Source: Antedon mediterranea
Taxonomy: Eukaryota; Echinodermata; Crinoidea; Comatulida; Antedonidae
Direction: 5' to 3'
NCBI RefSeq assembly: GCF_964355755.1
Contig: NC_092677.1
Location: 28,366,101 to 28,430,100, forward strand
DNA: 64,000 bases
A program made the position numbers and the translations under genes. Below the pieces are notes generated by a model that worked only from the letters and a program-made list of their open reading frames with translations, ran no database searches and was not told the origin of the DNA. Shown here in pieces: positions 1 through 11,700 of this stretch. The stretch's first letter is position 1; every line of letters starts with the position of its first letter.

Positions 1-130
1 CCATCGTACAGTATCGTGTGCGTGTTTTTTAAAAAGGGGAATCCCCGACGGTCAGCAGAAAGACGTAGCAGCTGTGAGGAAACAGATACCAGAAGGCGCA
101 GCTCCGATTGGTTTGAGAGAATGTTTCAGA
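1..130 (-). repeat. Dispersed repeat fragment related to interior of the 42.5-kb MITE
   Basis: The stretch around 25-85 reads, in reverse complement, much like 42890-42960. Shared blocks include the run of A/T next to a GGGGAATCCCC-like palindrome, a GGTCAGC block and the ACGTAGCAG block. The two lie in otherwise unrelated sequence, so this is probably a fragment of one dispersed family. The open frame at 16-219 crosses it and has no recognisable domain. Similarity was judged by eye over about 55 bases. Confidence 0.45.
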
Positions 131-220
131 TGGCGAGTCGCCTTTTATTCAACAGCACAATGATCATTTTACTGAAGAAATTCTTTTCAACCCTTTTGGT
201 TTTAGAACATTCTAATTAAC

Positions 221-1430
221 ATGCCTAATAAATATCCTCATATCGGGTGTATATTTAATTTTAAATTAAACAAGACAGTGAAGAGGCACGGAATAATACG
301 TACACAGACGTACGACGAATACACACACGCACGTCATCATTTACGACATATAGTGGTGATATGATGCAATTTTATAATTGATATAATGTAATATAACTTT
401 TATATTTAAGAAATTGACCTTTGTATCGGAATTTAAATAGGTTCACAAACTTGACCCAGAAAGTCCAGAGGAGAGTTTGTCCAGATGTTTTAATGACCAT
501 TTAGTTTATAATAGAGTCCCTAAAGAAAACACTTAGCTTAATTTTGTGACTTTCCCATCGTTAAACCAGGAGTGACTGACACTATTTAAGTACAGATTTG
601 ACAGTGTCATCCATCACAGAAATACCTTATTATACCGTTAATCACTCCCACTTAAACACCCCTGGATCAACTTAGGACCAATCGTTACCCTCACAGATTA
701 CGTAATTGACATATGCTAATGAACTGAGCCAATATACTCCCAAGTTTCAGAAGGGCCCAGACACACCTTACAGCCATTTCACGGAGCACACACCTTACAG
801 CCATTTCACGGAGCACACACCTCACAGCCACTTCTTCAGAAGCAGACCTACACACTTCACACCTCACCGACAGCATCATTGATTGTCCGTTCCTTATGTA
901 TACTTATAGTTGTATATTGTACTGAAGTATTATACTGAATAAACAATATGTGTTACGACAGTCAAGCGAGTTAGAGTCTTTCATTAGTACCTCAACAACG
1001 CAACATTATATTACAATAATGATGAGATAGGCCTATTCCAGGCTTACAATCAATGTTCATTGTAATACTATGTATAATAATAGTAAACTGAATGTTTATA
1101 AATAAATTGTTTTACGTAATTTGTTGCATATAAAATAAAAGACACAGACGCAGCCTACGTTTCCTATAAAATATTTCACATTTAAATAATTATGTACTGT
1201 CAAATGACATTATGCTGGATAATAATATAATCTTAAACTATGTTTACAAATTGTCATTTTTTTAAGGCACACATCTTTCCCATCATACTGACCTGTAAAA
1301 TAAAAACAAAAATCAATTATTAATATAGACCTAATAATAACAATAAATATTCATCGACCAAAGTAAAAATAATCTAGATCGTATAACATCATTTTATCGC
1401 CACCAAAATTAAACGCGACCGATTTCGAAC
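221..1430. other. Gene-poor AT-rich stretch
   Basis: No open frame here resembles a known protein. The only structure I see is the short tandem repeat at about 766-838. The minus-strand frame over 691-879 is made from that repeat. Confidence 0.5.
766..838. repeat. 27-bp tandem repeat, about 2.7 copies
   Basis: A unit of 27 bases containing TTACAGCCATTTCACGGAG is repeated in tandem. Because 27 is a multiple of three, it gives a repetitive minus-strand frame that has no other sign of being a gene. Confidence 0.8.
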
Positions 1431-1436
1431 GCGACT

Positions 1437-1670
1437 GATATCATCGTAAAACTCCGGCGGGGTTTCCCCATCTTCAGAATGGTGCGTTGTAGTGCGACAA
1501 CGGCGGAGTAATTACGGGGTTTCCCTCAGCTCTGCTGGTAAGCTATAGCACGTTAGTGCGACCGCTGAGTGATTAGTCGGGGTTTTCACTCTGATGATGG
1601 GGGTGCGTGCCGATCGTGTGAGCTGAGACTACATGGCGGGGCTTCCCCTTTTATGCCTACACGTTCCGTG
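1437..1670. repeat. Imperfect GGGGTTTCCCC-containing repeats
   Basis: Four loosely spaced blocks carry a GCGGGGTTTCCCC-like core separated by about 60-70 bases with similar neighbours (GCGGAG, TGCG). The periodicity is irregular and the copies have diverged. It may be the subterminal part of an old transposable element. No coding capacity is evident. Confidence 0.35.
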
Positions 1671-1728
1671 TTATTTTGTGTATCATTGCGACATTTTACG
1701 CACTTGTAAACTATTTTTTAACGTTTTG

Positions 1729-1924
1729 GGGCGACTTTGCGATAGGGCGACTTTGTGATGGGGCGACTTTGCGATGGGGCGACTTTGCGTTGGGGCGACT
1801 TTGCGATGGGGCGACTTTGCGATGGGGCGACTGTGTCGGGGCGACTTTGTTTTGGGGCGACTTTGCGATGGGGCGACTGTGTAAGGGGCGACTTTGTATG
1901 GGGCGACTTTGCGATGGGGCGACT
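1729..1924. repeat. 16-bp minisatellite, about 12 copies
   Basis: The unit GGGGCGACTTTGCGAT is repeated with small changes. It is far more GC-rich than its surroundings. The overlapping open frames on both strands (1676-1927 and 1683-1943) are products of the repeat. Confidence 0.92.
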
Positions 1925-2031
1925 TGACTAGCATCCGTGGCAAAGAACGAATATAGTACTAGTCATCTGGGTGGTTTGTAATTAGGGTATATGCATGATA
2001 TGTATATAACCTCTTGATTCTGTCAGGATCT

Positions 2032-2062
<31 letters not shown>

Positions 2063-2064
2063 TT
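2032..2064. repeat. (TTTA)n microsatellite
   Basis: Eight or so uninterrupted TTTA units. Confidence 0.9.
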
Positions 2065-2654
2065 CTTTCCTTAGCACTATTAGTATTTTGTCCGTGAATT
2101 ATCTTGATATCAGTTTCATCTAGCTAAGTCAATTTTTCAGAGTATATTCCTTATGGCCAGGAATCGATGTGGTTATGCTTTCACGGTGCGCAATCAAACA
2201 TTACGCGGTCTACGCACGATTTAATGATTATCACGTTTGTAATCATATTAATGATTATCACGTTTGTAATCATATCTTCACAAGCATGAATCATTTTTAA
2301 ACAAAATTTGGTACTCATAAATTTCAGGTCATATTTCATCATATGGCAATACAATTAGGTGCGTAGCGCATATAACGCATGCGTACACGCGCTTAAAATG
2401 TTCAAAATTGTCAGAATTTATTTTCGATGAAATTATAGTACGTTTCAGGCAATTTTAAGCGTTTAAAAAATTACCATGAGTGCGCAGATTTTTGCACGCG
2501 CACTGCGCATCAAACGTTAATGCGCACTTTTTTGTCCGATTACTGTTGTATAACCTTTCTTTAATAATATCATCATATTTTATTCACTTTTCAACGCGAA
2601 ACAGCGTTATACGAGCACGTCAAAAGTGACAGGCTATGCACGTGTTTTTGTTTG

Positions 2655-2828
2655 CTAACGTTTTCCGTCTTCCGACATTACGCTTTCCACAATTTGTTTC
2701 CATTTTTTTCTGTTTATGGCAGGATGGTTTGTTATTGTGTTAGTGTCTACTAGTCCTTGTAAGTCTTTCTTTATTTGATTCATCCAGTTATTTCTTGGTC
2801 TTCCTACGGGTCGTTTTACTTTCCTGTT
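2655..2828 (-). mobile_element. LINE reverse-transcriptase C-terminal remnant
   Basis: The reverse complement translates without a stop to a peptide containing RPVGRPRNNWMNQIKKDL, followed after a short linker by RKKWKQIVESV. A basic GRPR-x-W-x-(D/N)-x-I-x-x-DL stretch followed by an R-x-x-W segment is typical of the extreme C-terminus of many invertebrate non-LTR retrotransposon ORF2 proteins. No upstream reverse-transcriptase motifs remain, so this is a short dead fragment. The family was assigned by eye only. Confidence 0.6.
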
Positions 2829-3283
2829 ATGCACGTGTAAGTTAAAAAAATGGTGAAAATATGCTAAATTTTAAAATTAATATATATCGTTAGAATGCTC
2901 GGGAACACCTATTTTTTATTTCATTTTCTTGAAGTGTATGTATCATATGTATGATTTATTATGAAATTAGGAGAAAAAAAGTTGATTAAGTCATCATTAA
3001 TGGCATATTAAATTTTAAAAAATTAATTTTGACAATCAAACAAATTATAACATTTTCTTAGGCCGAAATAACAAACTTAACATTAACTTTCTTCCTTAAG
3101 GAGTTCATATATTAAAGTTAAAAGTATATAGTTTGACAGTGCATCATTTTTTTAAATTTTCAAAGATGTCATCATAGTAAAACATTATAATTCATTGCGA
3201 TATGTAATAATCTATCTGCACCAAAGTGGTTACTGCATAGTAAATACACGGAGGAATCTTTCCATAACTTTAGTCAGTTGTGT

Positions 3284-3352
3284 ATGGCTCGTTGGTCTTT
3301 GCTCGTGTCTATAGCATTCAAGGTACCGAGTTCGAGTCTCACCTTGGGAAAC
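3284..3352 (+). other. Possible tRNA-like (SINE head) sequence
   Basis: ATGGCTCGTTGGTCTT resembles a Pol III A box, and GAGTTCGAGTCTCACC about 50 bases downstream resembles a B box. The arms do not fold into a convincing cloverleaf, so a tRNA-derived SINE or tRNA pseudogene is more likely than a working tRNA. Confidence 0.35.
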
Positions 3353-4032
3353 GAAACGTTTGTTTGTTCAATTGTATTTCTTAGTGTATAGATTATACAC
3401 ATGATTTATAATGAAATCTAAATAAAAACTCAAATGTGGTTTATGACATTATATACGCAGAAGGATCTTTGATCGGATTATGATACCGGCTATTGTATTT
3501 GCGTTAGCAAGATCCTATAATATATTATAAATAACTAACGATTCTGAGAATCTTAAATCAATCAATTATCTTTATTTAAATCAATGCATATAACCTATAA
3601 TTCGTCATAGTGACAAATTAAATCTAGCTATTATTTTATAGTGCAGGAGATTGTTATTGGCACAGTCTACCACAAATGTCGAACCGTTTTTATTGTTGTT
3701 AGTATCATCGGCACAGAGAACAAGCAAGGAGATATGCAGGTGTGTGACTAGACTGCATGCATGGCTAATTGTGCTGATAGACTGCTGTGCCGATAGTCAC
3801 TTCTGATGTGATGATATGCATATAAAAAATGTATGACTTGAAAAATAAAAAAATTAAAAAAAGTCAAGCAAAACAAATTGTATTGAATGCCATGAGTATT
3901 CTGAACTTTTATAACTGGAACTGTTTGATAGTAAATTTCATCCCATGCGATGTTAATAAATAATAGTGTGGGAACCAGATTCAGTCCCGACAGGTTTTTA
4001 TTCACAGTTATTAGTACAATTGTTTGCTTTAG

Positions 4033-6698
4033 ATGTGGAATATAAAGATTAGTTTGGTGGGTGGTGTTATTTTGCGGTTTGGTCTTCTCATGTTTGGAAA
4101 ATGGCAAGATTCAGTGATGGAAGTCAAGTTTACAGATGTCGATTATCATGTGTTTTCAGATGCATCTAAGCATGTTGCTAAGGTTAGTATTTGTTATTCT
4201 TCTCCTGAAGTCCAGTAATGATATATATGATATATATGATATATATGATATATATGATATATAGGATATATATGATATATATGATATATATGATATATAT
4301 ATATTATGCAACATATTTTCAACTAAATTGTAAACCTCATACTCAATATGGTATGATAAATAACATACAATTGTATTTGTTATATTTCAGGGTGAGTCAC
4401 CATATGCAAGACCAACATACCGCTACACTCCACTTCTTGCATTAATGTTATTACCAAATGTCTATATATGTGAATTGACAGGCAAGATAATGTTTATACT
4501 GTGTGACTTACTAACAGGGTTAATGATATACAAGTTAGCTATGCGTGGACAATCAATAAAAACTGCTGTTTTATGCTGTACTTTGTGGTTATTAAATCCA
4601 CTACCAGCTGTAATTGCAAGCCGAGGAAATGCGGACTCAATTATGACATTTCTTGTATTAAGTACATTACATTTGTTTTTACTTGGTTATGTTAAGTCAT
4701 CAGCAGTTGTCTTTGGTCTCACCGTTCATTGGAAAATTTATCCCATCACATACTCATTACCAATGTACCTCGCACTAACAGATGATAATAATGTTCAACT
4801 CTTAGACTTATTCTGGCCAAATAAGAAACGAAGAGATCTTGTATTTGTTTCTGTTTTCACTTTTTTGTTTTTAACAAGCATAATGTATTGGCAGTAAGTA
4901 TAAACCTGACATTTAAGCATGGACTTAATAGCATGTGTGTTTACAAATGAACCAGTAAAGCAATTACAAAGTATTGATTTCTATTCATTAGCACAGGTAT
5001 ATAGCTAACCATCAATGTTATCAATTTCTGTGAGTCTTTAATAATATACCTTTCATTGCAGGTATGGGTATGAATTCCTCCACGAATCTTACGTTTACCA
5101 CCTTACCAGACGTGATCTTCGACACAATTTTTCACCATACTTCTATTTAATATACCTGACAGGCAACGAAGGCGCTTCAGTATGGTTGTTAGGCCTGATC
5201 ACGTTTTTACCACAGGTTGTTTTACTAGTAGCTGTATCATTTTATTTGTATAATGATCTGCCTTTGTGCTGTTTAGTACAAACAAGTATCTTTGTTGCAT
5301 TTAACAAAGTATGTACTTCCCAGGTAAGTTTCAAACTTTATTCCAAACTAAACATGGTGTACATCAAACATTTAGCAATTTCCAAATATTGAATCTATAC
5401 AATTGATTTACTTTTAGTATTTTTTGTGGTATTTGAGTATCTTACCAGCAGCATTACCACACATTATATATCAGCCATCAACGGTTCTTTCTAGTCTATT
5501 ACCATGGATATTGTCTCAAGTAGGTATTAAACAATTATTTTAAAATGAGTTTTTAAAAGATAATACTAAATTCTACATGTGGATATGTACAACAAACAGC
5601 ATCATACATTATCAAGTACTGCACCATAGTATGTATATAACTGTGGATATGTACAACAAACAGCATCATACATTATCAAGTACTGCACCATAGTACGTAT
5701 ATAACTGTGGATATGTACAACAAACAGCATCATACATTATCAAGTACTGCACCATAGTATGTATATAACTGGATATGTACAACAAACAGCATCATACATT
5801 ATCAAGTACTGCACCATAGTATGTATATAACTGTGGATATGTACAACAAACAGCATCATACATTATCAAGTACTGCACCCTAGTATGTATATAACTGTGG
5901 ATATGTACAACAAACAGCATCATACATTATCAAGTACTGCACCCTAGTATGTATATAACTGTGGATATGTACAACAAACAGCATCATACATTATCAAGTA
6001 CTGCACCATAGTATGTATATAACTGTGGATATGTACAACAAACAGCATCATACATTATCAAGTACTGCACCATAGTATGTATATAACTGTGGATATGTAC
6101 AACAAACAGCATTCATACATTATCAAGTACTGCACCATAGTATGTATATAACTGAGGATATGTACAACAAACAGCATCATACATTATCAAGTACTGCACC
6201 CTAGTATGTATATAACTGTGGATATGTACAACAAACAGCATCATACATTATCAAGTACTGCACCATAGTATGTATATAACTGTGGATATGTACAACAAAC
6301 AGCATCATACATTATCAAGTACTGCACCCTAGTATGTATATAACTGTGGATATGTACAACAAACAGCATTCATACATTATCAAGTACTGCACCCTAGTAT
6401 GTATATAACTGAAAAATAGAATTTTATTCATGATTTGAGGTTTCCTATAGTATTAGTATGTACACTAATAATAATTCAATGTTATAACGAAATATCAAAA
6501 TGTATAAAATAAAATGTACGTTTTCTTTTGTAGGGGTCATGGTTATTTTTTGCCTACCAGTTAGAATTTGAAGGTCAGCAAGTTTTTCTGTGGCTGTGGT
6601 TGTCGTCTTTACTTTTTTTAATTTCTCATGTTGGTCTTATATCTGACTTTATAAAATGGTCAAAAACTCACAAAATTCAGAAGGTTAAATCTAGTTAA
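4033..6698 (+). CDS. PIGM: GPI mannosyltransferase 1 (PIG-M)
   Basis: This enzyme of the ER membrane adds the first mannose to glucosamine-inositol phospholipid during GPI-anchor synthesis, working with PIG-X. Five exons join in phase: 4033-4182, 4391-4893, 5062-5323, 5418-5519 and 6534-6698, giving 393 residues (the human protein has about 423). Visible signatures are the luminal DXD motif in FTDVDYHVF near residue 37, then [52 protein letters not shown] and FNKVCTSQ, all family hallmarks, spread over many hydrophobic segments. The ATG at 4033 directly follows a TTTGCTTTAG acceptor-like sequence with an in-frame TAG, so a noncoding 5' exon is likely. The N-terminus is about 15-20 residues shorter than in human. 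Introns 1 and 4 carry tandem repeats. Confidence 0.95.
4216..4310. repeat. 9-bp microsatellite (ATGATATAT)n in PIGM intron 1
   Basis: About ten units of ATGATATAT lie just after the intron 1 donor. The frame that repeats Met-Ile-Tyr is an artefact of the repeat. Confidence 0.9.
5576..6412. repeat. 64-bp minisatellite, about 13 copies, PIGM intron 4
   Basis: A 64-base unit, recognisable by ATGTACAACAAACAGCATCA, is repeated head to tail with rare differences (CATAG or CCTAG; one unit lacking TG; CATCAT or CATTCAT). It fills most of intron 4. Confidence 0.95.
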
Positions 6699-6839
6699 GA
6701 TTATAAATTTGTTAAGTTGAAAGTATAGTAATCTAATTTGACAAATAAATTTGAAAATCAGCTTTGTATATTCTTGTTGTGCTTTAGTACTTTGATTTCG
6801 ATGTAAACAAAAAAGTAATACATGAATTTTATGATGCAT

Positions 6840-6995
6840 AAGATTTTTTGTCTAGCGCCCTCAGTTTATTAATCTCGCGTTCTTGGCGGTGTGAATTTGA
6901 CGGATGAGAGAAACGGAAACGGTGACAGAAGAAACGCGTTGGATCGGACGGTTGCATTGTATATCGTGCAGGCAGTGAGGCGTAACGTACCCAGC
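6840..6995 (+). promoter_or_regulatory. CpG-richer block, candidate ENTR1 promoter or 5' exon
   Basis: This block, 140 bases past the PIGM stop, is locally richer in CpG (TCTCGCG, AACGCGTTGGATCGGACGG) than the introns. ENTR1's first coding exon starts after an acceptor at about 8681, so an upstream noncoding exon is expected. The position fits but no donor is decisive. Inference only. Confidence 0.35.
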
Positions 6996-7410
6996 CTAGG
7001 TCTTAACATTAAGATATGTCACAGGCCTAGGCATACATAATTTTAAAACAGATTCATATAGGTATATATCGTGGGTAGTCTTTAAGGATGATCCGTCTTT
7101 AATCTCCTGTTGCCACTTTACTAGGCTAGGCCTAGGCCCATTCCTATTATTGTTTTTCTTATTGTTGGACACACAGTACACAGCACACCCCCACCCAGAG
7201 AGAGGGCAGGCTTTCATTACACATACATACCTCATACAGACACATACAGTAGTACTACATGAATGTTGATCCAAATAAAAAATGTAATGCTACAAGACAA
7301 CCCAACTCTCCCAGAGTGACATTACTATTTCCTATGCTAATATATTGTTTTATGATAGGTATCCATGCGTATAGGCCTACTAGCCTAGTGACTATATGAT
7401 TGCGAGGTTA

Positions 7411-8470
7411 ATTAATAATAATAATTTAGGGTATTTGTATAGCGCCAGAATCAACTAAACCGTAGTAAAAATCAAAGGCGCTTATATTGGATGTTAAAAA
7501 GATGCGTTTGATTTAGTAAAATGACGAGGAAGAGAATTCCATAGAGAAGCAGCAGAGAACATAAAAGACTTTTGTCCATAAGATTTGGTGTTAATTCTAG
7601 GAACAAGTACTGTAGTAGGTTTTGATCAGCCGAACGAAGACAAGCAAGAGGGGTGTAGGAGAAGAAGATCAAGGAGATAAGTAGGTTGTTTAAGAAGTAG
7701 CGCTTTATATGTTAGTAAAAGGATCTTATATTTTATACGGGAGTCAATAGGTAGCCAATGGGGGTTATATATAATAGGAGATATGTGTTAGGATCTTCTA
7801 GTAAGAGTTAGAATACGTGCAGCAGTGTTCTGGAGACGTTGAAGTCGATTTATTAAAGATTTCGGTAGGGCAAAAAAAGAGAGTTGCAATAATCAAGGCG
7901 AGAAGTGACAGAGGCATTTATTAATGTAAAGGCAGTACGCTTTGACAGATACTTTTGAAAGCAAGCAATGTTACGTAGATGGAAGTTAGTAGTTTTTGTA
8001 ACATGACTTATATGTTTGTTGAAAGATAAAAATTCATCAAAATAAATCCCAAAATTTTTAACAAAAGGTGATGGAAAAATTGTACAGGAATTAAAAGAAA
8101 TCGAGGGAATATTGAATTTGGAACGTATTTATTTGTTTGGTGGAAAAAATGATAAATTCGGTTTTATAATTGTTAAGCAAGAGCATGTAAGATGCTAGCC
8201 AGGATGATATTTTAGAGAGAAAACTGTCAAGTCGTTTAGTTATATCATGATATTCAGAAGGATTAAAATCGACATAGCTGCAAGTCATCAGCATATAGGT
8301 GGTAGTGTAAATTGTATTCTTTAATAATTTCAGTGAGAGGAGAAATATACTGAGAAAAAAGCAAGGGCCCAAGGATAGAACCCTGTGGAACTCCGCATTC
8401 AAGGCTCTTAGGAGCAGATCTAGTATCATTTATTTTATCCAGCTGGCTTGTTGACAGAATAGGCAAACTG
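7411..8470 (-). mobile_element. Decayed CR1/L2-like LINE, 3' half of ORF2 with tail
   Basis: In reverse complement, separate frames carry the reverse-transcriptase motifs [13 protein letters not shown] and YADDLQL (8263-8466), then SFLSKISSWLA and NKTEF-like text (8091-8429), then fragments ending in SYGQKSFMFSAASLWNSLP, the usual CR1/L2 C-terminal block. Frame changes between these pieces show it is dead. The 3' end reads GGCGCTATACAAATA followed by an ATT-rich tail, typical of such elements. It probably lies in the 5' intron of ENTR1, in antisense orientation. The element's 5' part is missing. Confidence 0.85.
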
Positions 8471-8705
8471 TAAAATTGTACTAGTAGTGGTGCCTCCCTA
8501 TGTTATTATACAAATATTCATAAACAACATCCGCGGCGTAAAAAATATTAAACACATTTTTAAAGAAAGTAGGTCTAATGTTTTGCACTTGTGCATAGGA
8601 CAGGGTTATGCATAGAATAGGGTGTAATGTTTGTTGCTGTTAAAGCTCACCCATGTTTTAACCCACTTTTTCTCTGTTTAGCGAAGAATAGTGAACATTC
8701 CCCAC

Positions 8706-11700
8706 ATGGAAGAAAATGATGGTGAAGAGCAACAATCCTGCAATCCATTTTCTTTTGAAAGTTTTTTGAAAAATCATTCCAAAGACGATGAAAGTGTTCA
8801 GGAGACCACCAACAAGTGTCCAGAAATAGAAGAAGATGTAATATCATTGGACACGTCGCCAGCGCCAACTGATCTGTCGGGTAAAATAATCTACTTTTGC
8901 ACAATTAAATTGAAATGTTTTCAATGGTGATTTTGTAGTCATTTGAATTTGTTGCTGTGACTCAGAGAGACTGGCTTAATGTCATTAGCTTAATGTCATT
9001 ACAATCAATGTAGTCAATGGATGATCTTTATTTGTAAATCTTGTAAAGGAGTATTATTTTCATGACCTTCATTTAATGAGATGGCAACTAAGGTGCAAAA
9101 ACATGTTTTTTTGGGGTTTTAGTACAATAGTTCATTGGTGATGCAATTTGTTTTGAGACTTTTTAAACTAGTGTAATACATAGGCTAGCAGGCGATGGCC
9201 AGGGGCCACACCCGCCCTAAGCAACCTTTTTTTAGATAAAATAAGATACTCTCTGTAACTGTGTATGAATTGTGTTCATTATTTACTGGTAACCAGATGA
9301 TTACTGCTGTATTTCTTCCAAAAAACTAATAAATAACACTATTTGCGGTCGTTTTAAATCAAAATGATTAAGCATTTATTTACTGAGAACATTGTAAAAC
9401 AGTGTATGATGTCATAAGAAAGGATATCAATCTGGTTTATTAGTAGCTTCCTGACAGAAGCCTAGATACCTGTGCTGCTGTATTAACACATTTACTTTGA
9501 ATATTCTATTAATTTACATGCAAACATTTGATTTACTTCTTTAATATAACTTCTTGAACAACAAAGCAATTTTGTTTCGATATGCGGAAAAAGGTAAGAG
9601 TCTGTTTATTTGTTTGCAGATAGTGATTCGCTTTTAGAAGATGAGAAACAAAATCCATTTTTATTCAAACATTTTGTAAAGAATGGCTATCGGAATGATG
9701 GATTTGAGGTAGAGTATACATTTTAATATCAGCTAGACACTCTTATGTATAGAGGTATACTGTAATTGTTGTGGATATAGTCAATGCCTTTACATGGCTG
9801 ACAAGGACACCACATGACTGGCCTGTCTACACCCTATCAAACTTTTTACACAAATAGTATGATGTGCCCAAATATGGTAGTGATACAGGTATGACATCAT
9901 CGTGTCCATATATGGGCACATCACATTTTTGATAGTGTAGACAGAGCTTTAGGGAAGAAATATGTTTTGAAAAGTGTTTTTCTATGAATCTTGTATCATT
10001 TATGAAACAAAAACTGTATAGACTCTGTCATTGCTAATAATAGGGTAATCAGTGTCTCACTTCAGTAAACTGATAATTGGTAATTTCCTTGTATAAAATA
10101 AAACAACAGTAAAACGACTGATTCATTCATTATTTAAATTCAATTTATTTTAGATTTGTGGGTTTTTTTTTCAAAATATATGTTATTGGATAGATATCTT
10201 CATTCCATCTGTGAAATGTTCTATAATGAAACCAATGTCTGACCCGCCGTGTGCTCATGAATATTCATATTGTAGTTGGATATTCCACAGATTGGTTTAA
10301 TTTGATCAGTTCTCTAGAGAGAATAGTAGAATTCTTGTACAAATAAGTTTGCAGTGGTGTCATAAGTTACAACCCAGGGACGATTACACAGCCCAAGCAG
10401 GAAATCTCTTCGTTAGGGACAAATTTTTTGGGCCACACTATCTAAGCAGCGGGGAAGGTCATGGTTGTAGGAATAAATTGTTTGAAGAAAAGCCTTTATG
10501 TTCAATACACTTAAACTGCTCTTTTGGATTGTTTCATTTTGTATTGAATATTTCAAGTATACAGCGATTGTGCTTGTGAAAAAAAATAGAGGAGAGCGTT
10601 GCCGGTATGCGGGTGAGTCAAAATGCATTTTCCTCTCGCGTCATTAGTCTAATTCAAACTTCCTGTTAGCAAGGATGTTACCCTAAGTCATGATAGGCTG
10701 TTCAGTAAGTCGCCATTAAAAACCGACACACTGCTGACATGGCTTTTGTTAGGAGGTTGTTTGCTGGCGGTAGCTCAGCACCTAAGCATCATAAATTGGC
10801 AAAAGTAAGAGGTGATCTTCCTTGAACATTTCTGATTAAAAACTATATCAAAATATGTTTTTACTTCAAATGCTAGATTTCTTTTATTTCATTTCAGTCG
10901 CAGAATCGTCAGCCACCCCCTTCCCAGCAACCACCTGTTCTTCCGGAGAAAGAATCAAGTAAAGGTGTCCATGGATCTAACGGAGGCAGCAAGACAGCAC
11001 AACAACAACAAGCTGAAATCATTGACTTCCTTTACGATGTACCACCGACTCGTAAAACAGAAGACGGAGACAGTCATAGAAGCAATAAATCTAACACTGC
11101 TGGAAGAAAGGGTGATATAGACACAGGTTGTGAAGATTATGTGATTCCCAAAAATCATCAAGATTATGCTGTGCCGAGAACTACTCGTTCCACTTCACAC
11201 TCTCACGGTTCTGGAACAAAAGGTCATAAAGGAGATAAGCATGGTTCGAGAGCACGTTCCAATACAGCTCGTGAAGACCGGAAGGTAAATCGTAAAAGTA
11301 AAGCTAACACTACTCATAACGATAAACATGAAAAACAATCGGACACTGATAACTGTCCTGAATACGAGGATGATGTACACGTTTCAATTGAAGACATTTT
11401 GTCTGAAACTGGTAGCCCTCACGATGTGAGAAGAAAAACTTTTACAGGAATTAGACCAAGTGACCAAAAATCCAATCACAAAGAAAATGGTGGAGTTTCA
11501 TCTGATATACAACGCCTTAAACATGAAAATACTAAATTAAAGAAGGACCTACAAGACACTAAAAGACACAGTGAAAAGGACAATAAAAAGTAAGTTTTTA
11601 TCTGTTTAGATTTATGATTTGATGCTCACACAAAGGATATAATATAATTATGTATAACAGGTTGTAGTGCATGAGTATTGATATCAACATCCTTTTGTAA

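Noticed and set aside
1676-1943. Open frames on both strands with repetitive peptides
   Set aside because: They exist only because of the 16-bp repeat; no start context, splice signals or homology.
3284-3352. Functional tRNA gene
   Set aside because: B-box-like sequence is present but acceptor and anticodon stems do not pair well.
3748-4107. 119-codon minus-strand frame
   Set aside because: Overlaps the PIGM first exon in antisense, AT-driven, no domain.
8091-8466. Host reverse-transcriptase gene
   Set aside because: Motifs lie in different frames with stops between; it is a dead LINE fragment.
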